NCBI RefSeq assembly: GCF_947172395.1
Contig: NC_069085.1
Span: forward strand, 1,396,112 to 1,460,111
Direction: 5' to 3'
Source of the DNA: Bicyclus anynana
Lineage: Eukaryota > Arthropoda > Insecta > Lepidoptera > Nymphalidae
DNA: 64,000 bases
The notes under the pieces: generated by a model
The model's database searches: none
What the model saw: only the letters and a program-made list of their open reading frames with translations
Told to the model about the DNA's origin: nothing
Program-made: the position numbers and the translations under genes
Part shown: positions 56,101 through 64,000 of the stretch, in pieces
Layout of the letters: every line of letters starts with the position of its first letter
How positions within the stretch are numbered: position 1 is the first letter of the stretch

Positions 56101-58463
56101 TGCAATGGCATCCTAAGTCAGATACATTCAACTTTAAAATTAGTTTAAATAATGACACTTACTCAAACACACAGTACACTAAACGCTTAATTCTTTCTAT
56201 AACCGCGCGTTTATTTGACCCCTTAGGTTTTATAGGCCCTGTTATAACTTTCATGAAACTTCTTATACAAGAGTGTTGGAAGTTAAATCTTGACTGGGAT
56301 ACTCCAGTACCCATCTCAATCTCCCACCAATTTACTCAATTCTGTAATGAACTCTCATATTTAGAAAAAATTCAAATTCCACGTCATGTAGGTATATATT
56401 CTGATGTACACATCACACTATTAGGATTTTCTGACGCTAGTGAGAAATGCTACGGAGCCGCGGTATACCTACGTGTAAGCTCTAATGAACAATCTCAGGG
56501 ATGTGTTCATTTACTCACTTCCAAATCAAGAGTAGCACCGCTTAAGAAAATATCTCTCGCCCGTTTAGAACTTTGCGCCGCTTTACTCTTAGCTAATTTA
56601 ATTAACTCTGTACGAGAGGTTCTAACTAAACGCTGTAAATTAAATGAAATATATGCATTTACAGATTCAACAGTAACGCTTACATGGATACATTCACCCG
56701 CTTATAAATTTCATACATTCGTTGCTAATAGAATAACAGAAATAAATTCTAAATTACATTCTAAACATTGGTTTCATATAGATGGTCGCGAAAACCCCGC
56801 CGATATAATTTCTCGCCCTATAACACCAAAAGAGTTGTTGAAACGCAACCTTTGGTTTAAAGGTCCACAATGGATTACTTACCCTAATTCTCAATGGCCT
56901 GTAAAAACGTTCATTGTTGGAAGTAATAATGAAAACCTTGAGGAATCAAAAACAACAGTTTTAAAAGTTGAAGTTTCTCTTCCCAACTCTCAACATCCTA
57001 TTGAAAATTTAGCCGAACGCTCTTCAAGCTGGTCTAAATTACTCCGCATTACAGTATATATTCTAAGATTTTCAAAACGTCTTAGCTCTCGAGGACTCGT
57101 CTCAGTTTCAGATTTGGAATTTGCTGAAGTTTATATTATACGTTACATTCAAAATAAACATTTTTCAAGTGACATTTGCGCTCTTAATACTAACAAAATT
57201 TGCTCTAAAGCTATACTAAATCTCAACCCCTTTATGGATAATGACCTCATTCGAGTTGGTGGTCGTTTGTCCAACTCACAATTAGAGTTTGGTCAAAAAC
57301 ATCCTTTTATTTTACCTGCAAAGGAACGAATTACTCATCTCATTGTTGATTTTTATCATATAACTAACTTGCACACAGGACCTGCTCTTTTACTTGCACT
57401 AATTAGACAGAAATACTGGATAATTGGTGCTAGAAATTTGATTCGTAATCGTGTACACAAATGCAACATTTGCCATCGCATTAATCCTAAATTTACCTAC
57501 CCTAAAATGGGAGAGTTGCCCGCATTTAGAGTAGCACAAGTCAAAGCTTTCGTTTTTTGCTCTGTAGATTACATGGGACCTTATTTCGTTACTCATATAC
57601 GCCGTAGAGGCATAAAAAGCCAAAAAGCATATGTTTGTGTATTCACTTGCCTAACTACTAAGGCAATACATATAGAATTGGTCTCTGATTTAAGTTCAGA
57701 TTTATTTTTAGCAGCCTTTTTAAGATTAATATCACGAAAGGGACCTGTTAGCTTAATTTACAGTGATGGAGCTACAAATTTTTTAGGTTCAAAGCGCAAG
57801 TTAAATGAAATTTATTCTCTCATACAGTCCAAAGCTCATCAAAATTATATTGAAAACAAACTAGCAGAGCATCGAATTCAATTTAAGCATAGCCCACCAT
57901 ATGGTCCACACTTTAATGGACTAAGTGAAATTAACGTCCGCTGTATAAAAACTCATTTGTATAAAGTTATAGGTACACAAATTCTAACTTATGAAGAATT
58001 AAATACAGTTTTAGTTCAAATTGAAAATCTGTTAAATAGTAGACCATTGTGCGTCTTGAGTGCTGATCCTTCAGACCTATCTGCTTTAACTCCAAATCAT
58101 TTTCTCAACATCACTCCTATGAAGTATTTACCATCAGAAGACTTGACTGACATACCTGACACTCGGTTATCACGCTATCAATTATTAAAAAAGATCACTC
58201 ATTCCTTTTGGAAACGGTGGAGTCAAGAGTACTTAACTTCTTTACAACAGAGACAGAAATGGAATACACCTTCTAATCCTATTACTACTGGAACTGTTGT
58301 ATTGATCAAAGATTCTAATACTCATCCTTTATGTTGGCCTTTAGGAATAGTAGAACAATTGTATCCAGGGAAGGATAATATAGTCAGAGCAGTCAAAGTT
58401 AGAACGCACTCCGGAAGCTATATCCGTCCTGTTGTACGGATTAGTCCCTTACCTTTGCAATAA
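53148..58463 (+). CDS. BEL/Pao Gag-Pol polyprotein (1771 aa)
   Basis: A single frame without stops. Gag: coiled N-terminus, then the DUF1759-type domain from about residue 113 (LPPIQLQKFDGSP) and three Cys/His knuckles near 331-398 (CLVCKSKDFHPLYKC; CKNCLGSHKTFQC; CMKCSNLHHSLLC). Pol: aspartic protease at about 500 with the LDTGS triad; reverse transcriptase with LTADIEK near 835 and YMDDY at about 913; RNase H with FSDAS near 1093, DSTVTL and ENPADIISR; integrase with a zinc-binding HHCC part (about 1396-1445), then core acidic residues in SVDYMGP (about 1473), YSDGATNF (about 1537) and GLSEIN (about 1593); a C-terminal DUF5641-type segment. No envelope-like frame follows. This is the order typical of BEL/Pao. 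All catalytic residues I could check are present, so it may be active. The 1771-aa length equals gene A's by coincidence. Confidence 0.97.
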   Translation: MSKLNKNILKLEARKESLFNIIQQLYDLSRCLDDDQNRSRFLTRVISIESTRQQFINTVDELVTEQLKEDENIRPNYAALEAFDQLYCEIQQALSNVKSKSQGLEQYNLLNSKLPPIQLQKFDGSPSAWPVFYENFLSLIHNNNQISDMQKVQYLTGCLTGKALHICASIRPTGENYHIIFNSLVEKYQDTRVLASQYVESLLHYKQNTFSLESFLEQFCSAEAALRRLNIDDLADFIITHIALSKLNKDTVILFEQTHKDIKIPKFSDLNKFLKEQVKIITLRAQTTQSYAKTENYNRKPNTTYKPKPQTFTSTVCGNTYSSNSQINQRSCLVCKSKDFHPLYKCDFFINQDPRNRLDIVNKTGYCKNCLGSHKTFQCRSQNRCMKCSNLHHSLLCDSFAKPGTSRSYTASHSLNHRDTSTNNTSTHLSDKHSIAQPLASSFQTQHTSENQNPPQKSNDLALSVTTSACTYSNINHTTVLLPTAAVSVYNNNEHHYIRLFLDTGSMTNFISKDCCQRLNLKIKFAPTTIKGIGQTESTSLGFVTFKIHSRFDNRCSYTINARVIDTITDHLPNAHINVSELNHLHSLPLADDNYHIPGPIDCLIGNELFPFLIGSNKIISPHSSVVAIQSTLGYILMGKANCVMNDHYQSNSKAFFCNTEPLLLEKLTERFWSLENVPQRNHVSPDEETCERIFKHTYSRDKTGRYTVHLPFKEDPAKLGDSFINAKRSLTNLERKLDSTPALRADYNATIQSYIDKGYLTKVKDPSRTTNCYYIPHRAVYRPDKKTSKTRIVLNASRKTTSGKSLNDLLYTGPNLQNSIFELLINLRLFSVALTADIEKHYFQLNLTPAHHAYQRILFRFDSTQPIDTYNFTVVSFGVSSSPYLAMRVVRQLAEDSKDKYPLASIEANNNMYMDDYINSVNSLDKAFETYQEMVKMFNSGGFNLVKWISNNTELLAKIPSAHKNENFINFDSDSQDVTKIIGMQWHPKSDTFNFKISLNNDTYSNTQYTKRLILSITARLFDPLGFIGPVITFMKLLIQECWKLNLDWDTPVPISISHQFTQFCNELSYLEKIQIPRHVGIYSDVHITLLGFSDASEKCYGAAVYLRVSSNEQSQGCVHLLTSKSRVAPLKKISLARLELCAALLLANLINSVREVLTKRCKLNEIYAFTDSTVTLTWIHSPAYKFHTFVANRITEINSKLHSKHWFHIDGRENPADIISRPITPKELLKRNLWFKGPQWITYPNSQWPVKTFIVGSNNENLEESKTTVLKVEVSLPNSQHPIENLAERSSSWSKLLRITVYILRFSKRLSSRGLVSVSDLEFAEVYIIRYIQNKHFSSDICALNTNKICSKAILNLNPFMDNDLIRVGGRLSNSQLEFGQKHPFILPAKERITHLIVDFYHITNLHTGPALLLALIRQKYWIIGARNLIRNRVHKCNICHRINPKFTYPKMGELPAFRVAQVKAFVFCSVDYMGPYFVTHIRRRGIKSQKAYVCVFTCLTTKAIHIELVSDLSSDLFLAAFLRLISRKGPVSLIYSDGATNFLGSKRKLNEIYSLIQSKAHQNYIENKLAEHRIQFKHSPPYGPHFNGLSEINVRCIKTHLYKVIGTQILTYEELNTVLVQIENLLNSRPLCVLSADPSDLSALTPNHFLNITPMKYLPSEDLTDIPDTRLSRYQLLKKITHSFWKRWSQEYLTSLQQRQKWNTPSNPITTGTVVLIKDSNTHPLCWPLGIVEQLYPGKDNIVRAVKVRTHSGSYIRPVVRISPLPLQ

Positions 58464-58620
58464 TATTTAATTTCATTCAAATTGTTTTAATTAAAGATAA
58501 TTCATTTATTTAGTACATTATAGTTATAAATATATTTTCACATATACTTCAAGCTCAACGCTCAAACCTTATAATTCAGTTATTAATTTATGTAGAGGGT
58601 ACCTCTACGCCCGGGGGAGT

Positions 58621-59007
58621 TGTAAGATTCTTAATATCAAAGAGCTCGACCACGAGTCCATCAAAAAAAAAAAAAAAACAAAGTCTATGAAACATTGACA
58701 TTTAGTCTATGAAATCACTACGCATTCTTTTTGATTCACTTCACTTCCGCGTCACCTACACAAGTTCAACAACCTCTATCAGATTAATCCGCAAATTGTC
58801 CTTTTTATTTCACTTGGAGCTCCATATCCGCTGATCGCCTAAACCTATCTTACAACTTACAATATACAAACCGCAAGAAGTGTATCTACCAACCCGCGAA
58901 GAAGCCGGCCGGCGCAAGAAAAAACGTGACACGAAGCATGTGATAATAATTAGTATTTAACTGAAGGTGAAACCCAGCGATCCGCCAAAACTGTAAGTTT
59001 TCCTACA
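58621..59007 (+). repeat. 3' LTR of the BEL/Pao element (387 bp)
   Basis: TGTAAGATTC to TTTCCTACA, same length and apparently same sequence as the 5' LTR; followed by GGTAC and then SINE body sequence. Confidence 0.95.
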
Positions 59008-59062
59008 GGTACGTCTTTGTCGGTAGGGTGGTAACTAGCCACGGCCGAAGCCACCCACCAGC
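59008..59062 (-). repeat. SINE family 1, right piece after the Pao insertion
   Basis: GGTACGTCTTTGTCGGTAGG-GTGGTAACTAGCCACGGCCG continues the SINE body that was interrupted at 52445. The head half (tRNA-like part) is missing. Confidence 0.8.
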
Positions 59063-60440
59063 CAAAACGGGTCCTACAAACTTAGGTCTGACTCTCAATC
59101 TAACAGCTGTCTATTGCAATCTTTACCCTTATCAGGGTTAAGGGACAGAATGGAAACTTGGTTAAAAATAAAATAAAACAAAAACATTTACCAAACCAAA
59201 ATCACTTTTATTTACACAGTGTAGTTTCACATGACCTTGTATATTTTGAGACGATATTACGAAATACAAATAAAAAAAAACAATATTAAAAAATTGTATT
59301 ATTATTCTAAAAACTTATAGCATTAGTGAACAACATTTATTATAATAACATTCCAATATTTTGTACTCTTTAAATTAAAATGTGATAAATTACAAAACAC
59401 GACATCGATTGCGATTCAATCACGCAACTATTACTATGTAAACTAATTAAAACATTACAAAATCCATTTATAATTAAAATATAATAATAATTATTATAAT
59501 TAAAACAGTGTTAGCAAAGTATGCCAAAATGTATGAACATATATCATTTACAAAACAGAATTGCCCTGTCGGCAGCGAGCTATTCAAATAAAGTTAAAGA
59601 ATTCTAAAGTACTTAGTTTAGCATTATTTTTTTATATATCTAACACAAATTGCCACAATTTTAAAATCGCAGACAAAAAATGTTTACGATACCTACCTTT
59701 GATACCATTATTGTCACTTTTTAAGTAAATATCACCTTTTACATTACAATTTGTGACATTACACTACCTTTTACTATTTTTAGTTTTAATAAAACTTCTT
59801 CATTCAAATTATTAGTTAAAAGAAACCGATATTTATTTCATTTAATATGTATTCTGTGCTTTTACCTAGAGAGTGAAATGTAAAACACGATTATACAAAA
59901 AAAATCGCCGAAATTATTGTAAAAATGTGTTGTACAAAGATTTAAGGCTTCATGTTAATGTAGAAAGTATAAATCCATACAAAAATCACCATTTTCGTGG
60001 TTTCCTTTAAAGGAAAGAGCAAACATAAATCAAGTATGAATAAGATTATAAAAAATGTTCAGAGAGATATCGTTTTAAAATGTCATTAAACATTTTCAAG
60101 GATTGCATCCCCCAATTAATTGTTAAATTAAAAAAAAAAACATTGTGTCTATTTACAGTTCACAAACAATGTAGTCCGATTAAATTAAACAAAGTTTTAT
60201 TTAGTTACATGCATTAATGATAATACACGTCAATTAAATAACAAATGAATTTACTTATTAATATGTATAAGAATTCAGTTTGCAGAAAATATTTAAACAA
60301 ATATACTTGATAATTAATCCAAACACGTGTTTTTTGTATCAATTAAATTATAGAGGACGCGTTGTGTACACGACATAATATGGTTTAAAAAATATTAAAA
60401 TGTTTGTTGCAGTTTTTTGGAACTGGAACACAAAACTAAT
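59063..60440. other. AT-rich, repeat-poor DNA
   Basis: No gene or clear repeat. 59083-59165 (CAATCTTTACCCTTATCAGG-GTTAAGGGAC) may be an unclassified repeat. Several AATAAA/TTTATT hexamers. It could be part of a UTR of a gene outside the window, but nothing proves that. Confidence 0.45.
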
Positions 60441-60812
60441 ATCATAAATTCGAATGTGAATTTGTTTGTAACGCTTAACCGCCTAATCCATTAAACCGAT
60501 TGTTAAAATTGTTACACCAATGGTAAACTACATTATTTGCTAGTAACAGTCTACATTCCATCCCCGTATTCCCAGGGGAACGGGAACTACAGCGACACCG
60601 CGACCATCCGCTAAATAATCTTAATATATAAATGCTCATTCATTCAAAAAGTTCATTCATCACGAAATCTCGAAAATAGCTTTATGTACAAAGCTGAAAT
60701 TTGGCAGGGAGGTAGTTTATATTTAGTAGGTATCCACTAAGAACAGATTTTGCGATGGGGCCGGATTAAAGAGGTCTAAGGGTGGACGAAGTCGCGGGCG
60801 TCCGCTAGTATA
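60440..60812 (+). repeat. Helitron-like fragments
   Basis: Two adjacent pieces: 60440-60620 (CCCCGTATTCCCAGGGGAACG-GGAACTAC, CATCCGCTAAATAAT) and 60620-60812 (AATATATAAATGCTCATTCA; GCTGAAATTTGGCAGGGAGG; end GACGAAGTCGCGGGCGTCCG-CTAGTATAAT). Confidence 0.65.
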
Positions 60813-61139
60813 ATATACACAAATCTTTACCTCTCAAACATATAAACCTTCGATAATATAGGAAGACTGTATTTATAAAATTATAACTACACAATACACA
60901 TACTCGTAAAAAGCATTGGTTTTACTTAGATATTGGAATGCACATAAATTTATTGAGGTTTTAATTAGACAAATGCTCGCATAGTGATGTGATTTGGTCT
61001 TCTTTTGGTTGTGTTTATTAGAACAAAAACTTTTGGTAATTCTGAAGTCTATTTTTCTACCAGGCTAAGACTGAGTCAGTTTTATCAAGATTATTACTGT
61101 TAAAATTAATTGAAGTTTGAGATTTTTAAGCAGGTATAA

Positions 61140-61300
61140 CCTCACGACGCGAAGTGGCAATGGGCGGGGCACATCGTTCGAAGAGCCGATGGACATTGGG
61201 GTCCCAAGGTGCTGGAATGGCGACACCGCCCTACAAAATGCAGTGTTGATCGACCCCCACCACCAGTGTTCTGCACTGGATGTCCATCAACTGATTTGAT
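61140..61300 (+). mobile_element. RTE-like 3' fragment
   Basis: GAAGTGGCAATGGGCGGGGC-ACATCGTTCG, GGTCCCAAGGTGCTGGAATGG and CACTGGATGTCCATCAACTG-ATTTGATG. The GAT-rich tail leads into the microsatellite. Confidence 0.75.
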
Positions 61301-61387
61301 GCTGGATGATGACTACGACGACGATGATGGATGGTGGTGATGATGCCGACTACGATGATCGTGATGATGGTGATGAAGAAGAGAATC

Positions 61388-61478
<91 letters not shown>

Positions 61479-62030
61479 CGACGACGACGATGGTGATGGT
61501 AATGAAGATGAAGATGACGGCCTCCGTGGCGCAGTGGTATGCGCGGTGGATTTACAAGACGGAGGTCCTGGGTTCGATCCCCGGCTGGGCAGATTGAGAT
61601 TTTCTTAATTTTTCCAGGTCTGGCTAGTGGGAGGCTTCGGCCGTGGCTAGTTACCACCCTACCGGCAAAGATGTACCGCCAAGCGATTTAGCGTTCCGGT
61701 ACGATGCCGTGTAGAAACCGAAATGGGTGTGGATTTTCATCCTCCTCCTAACAAGTTAGCCCGCTTCCATCTTAGACTGCATCATCACTTACCATGAGGT
61801 GAGATTGTAGTCAAGGGGTAATTTGTAAAGAATAAAAAAAAAATGACAGTGGTGATGGATGACGAAGATGATGGTGGGGATGGATGAAGATGATGACGAT
61901 GATGGTGGTGATGGATGATGACGATGATAGTGGTGATGGTGGTGGTGGTGGTGATGATGATGATGATGATGGTGATGATGATGGTGATGGTGATGGTGAT
62001 GGTGATGGTGATGATGATGATGATGATGTC
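61300..62030 (+). repeat. Long GAT/ATG microsatellite interrupted by a SINE
   Basis: A pure (GAT)n core at about 61388-61477, with imperfect GAT/GGT DNA from 61300 to 61514 and again 61845-62030. Frames across it translate to poly-Asp, poly-Met or poly-His and are artefacts. Confidence 0.95.
61515..61842 (+). repeat. SINE family 1, full length, inside a microsatellite
   Basis: GACGGCCTCCGTGGCGCAGTGG head, box B GGGTTCGATCCCCGGC, complete body with TTCGGCCGTGGCTAGTTACC, tail TAATTTGTAAAGAATAAAAA. This is the best-preserved copy here. Confidence 0.92.
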
Positions 62031-62730
62031 AGAGTCAGTGCCAGGTATTAACTAGCGAGGCAGGTCCATATGCAATTAGCCTGAGTACTTGACCTAGTCC
62101 CATTATTCACATTGTACTTGCTTAGATAAAAAAAAAATGCTTGCAGAAAAATAGTTCTACACGAATCTCCATTGAGGATGACCACCTCAGATCAATTCAG
62201 TGGTATTTTAAGTGAGTGCCATTTAATGGCATTACTACACCATCTAGACTAAGTTCTAAATAGCGGTGTGCACAAGGTTTGCAATTAGGGTAAGCGTTAT
62301 ACATTTGTTATGTTATCTCAGGGTAGTTATTTTGTTTTTTTAGAATGAAATAAAAAAAATTTGAAAGCACACCTAGGTAGGTAGTAGGTAGTAGGTCTAT
62401 GTAATACCAATACAACATTATTACATCAGTCTTAATTTTTTTTGTGTTAAATAAGGACTATTACAGACAGTGACAGTTTTTAAATGTTTTTTCAATGCCA
62501 TGTCTTTTTTTAATTTTGACTTAATCAGCTATATCAAGTTATAAGGTTCGAATTTCGTTCGAGTTAAATGCAATATGGTACGAAAAATTTAGACTCTAAA
62601 AATACTTATAACTAAGTAAACATTAATTCAAAATAAATGCTTCCATTTACTGCTCTGCCATACATACTGACAAAACACTATTAAAAAAACAAATTTTCCG
62701 AGATAAAGTGTATATTCATCATTATACACT
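62031..62730. other. AT-rich spacer, nothing identified
   Basis: No gene; a short (GTAG/GGTA) run near 62372-62398 only. Confidence 0.5.
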
Positions 62731-62734
62731 TTAC

Positions 62735-62962
62735 CCATATTAGGCTCACTGTTGAACACGAGTCTCCTCTCTGAATGAGAAGGTTTAGGTGGGTATGCAG
62801 GATTTATCACAATGTTTTTCTGTTTTCCTTCACCGTTTGAGACATGTGATATTTAATTATTTTAAATGCACATAACAGGAGTTGGAGGTGCATGCCCCGG
62901 ACTGGATTCGAACCTACGCCCTCCGAATCGAAGGCAGGTTATATCCACTGGGCTTGGCTCTC
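62735..62962 (-). repeat. SINE family 2, internally deleted
   Basis: CCATATTAGGCTCACTGTTGAAC, GAGTCTCCTCTCTGAATGAG, then CACCGTTTGAGACATGTGAT and GACTGGATTCGAACCTACGC. The middle (CACGCTGGCCCAATGCGG part) is lost. Confidence 0.8.
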
Positions 62963-64000
62963 TTATAAGTGTATATTAAGAACTTCTATATCTATAGTAA
63001 TTACAAGTCCTGAAAAATATTTACCATACCAGTACAAGCCACCATTGTTACTTCAACACAAACACTGTATCTGAGAAACTGAAGATACAGTGTTATGTCA
63101 GCGCACAAAGCGTCTTAGTGCTATTGTATATTGGAACCTTCCGCGTGTTATACATACAAATTAAAAAAAAATGTAACTTCGATCAGAGATTGCATCTCTC
63201 GTGAAGTTAAATGTACATTATTTGGCACTTTAACGCATTGGAATTGTATCTAATTACTAATATTATAAAGCTAAAGAGTTTGTTTGTTTGGTTGACGCGA
63301 ACACGCTTATCTCACGTCTTGGCTTCTAGACACTTTTGTACCATATATTAAAACTAAAATTTTCTTAAAATGGAAATGAAATTGAAGCCAAGTTTATAAA
63401 TATGACCTGTAGTCTCTACAAGCAAAAGACATAAATGAATAGTGTGTGGACGACATAAATAATTCACATATACAATATGCGACTTTTTTATGTAACATGC
63501 ACGACAAAGAGAATGTCATCATAACACATAATTATGTCGACTCGTTTAATCTCCTACTTTTAAATTAGTCTAGATTGTCCTAAATGTTCTCTAGCCGACA
63601 ATTATTCTAAAATTACTTATATTATCTAATAGGCAGCCATTATGGCGTCTTACATTAGTGTCGTAAATGTAACTTATGCAAGTTTTACAAAAAATAATGA
63701 CTATTTACTTTTTTCAAGGTAAATTATCCCAATAAGTTACAAATTAGTATATAAACGGTTTTACATCATATAAATGTATGTTTCAATACTGTCCTGAAAA
63801 TGGTTTTAACAAAGGTTACTTATATAGAAATTAGATCGCGTAACGCATAAACTGCTCACACAGAAAATTTGTCATAAAGTCAAATTAATAAATAATTTAT
63901 TGGGACATATTCCACCAAATTAAGTTATAATACAAAGTACACCCTCCGTATTTCATTCATTTACATTTTAATTACAACGCATCAAATGAGGCTAAAGTTA
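62963..64000. other. Right end of window; no gene supported
   Basis: 63250-63320 looks like the 5' end of a Helitron-like element (ACTAATATTATAAAGCTAAAG-AGTTTGTTTGTTTG). The rest is AT-rich without exon-like frames. Confidence 0.45.

Larger units (their letters stand above)
52446..59007 (+). mobile_element. Complete BEL/Pao LTR retrotransposon
   Basis: A 6562-bp unit: two 387-bp LTRs, a 315-bp leader, one uninterrupted Gag-Pol frame, then a short 3' region with a G-rich purine tract (CGGGGGAG) just before the 3' LTR. GGTAC is duplicated at 52441-52445 and 59008-59012. It sits inside a minus-strand SINE family 1. Matching LTRs, an intact frame and an intact target duplication point to a very recent insertion. 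Confidence 0.96.

Noticed and set aside
61306..61657. Poly-Asp, poly-Met and poly-His ORFs
   Set aside because: They are translations of a GAT microsatellite in different frames.

Overview
The window looks like nuclear DNA of a moth or butterfly. It is AT-rich, its genes are split by GT-AG introns, and about half of it is interspersed repeats of lepidopteran type: three tRNA-headed SINE families, non-LTR retrotransposon tails, Helitron-like elements ending in a GCGTCCGCTAG-type terminus, many fold-back MITEs and one complete BEL/Pao LTR retrotransposon. The order is inferred from this repeat mix; no species can be named.

Layout. 61-10444 (minus) is gene A, modelled as 8 coding exons (1771 aa) with a 1490-codon Lys/Glu-rich first exon. 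11982-22365 (minus) is gene B, 6 exons (592 aa). I recognise neither, but A and B share a C-terminal region: a CxC-x4-CxC motif, an NP-containing helix exon and a G-x-F-I-L exon, with the same intron phases and even the same unusual GTTAGT splice donor. I read them as tandem members of one undescribed family. 22380-29800 is repeat-rich and holds a GC-rich tandem satellite and a lone Gag-like zinc-knuckle ORF. 29823-37348 (plus) is a 6-exon Cdc1/MPPE1-family metallophosphoesterase (349 aa). Converging on it at 38739-40055 (minus) is intronless PIG-W. These families both act on GPI anchors or the early secretory pathway. 41003-46220 (plus), divergent from PIG-W, is a 4-exon FAM122/PABIR-type PP2A-B55 regulator (240 aa), followed by about 3 kb unusually free of repeats, possibly its 3' UTR. 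49900-52450 is MITEs and SINEs; 52446-59007 is an intact BEL/Pao element with apparently identical 387-bp LTRs and a GGTAC target duplication, inserted in a reversed SINE. 59008-64000 is AT-rich DNA, a long GAT microsatellite split by a SINE, and repeat fragments.

All exon joins were made by hand from splice motifs and reading phase. In every multi-exon model the exon lengths sum to a multiple of three with no internal stop. Functions are assigned only where family motifs are visible. No RNA gene, CRISPR array or bacterial feature was found; tRNA-like segments all belong to SINEs.
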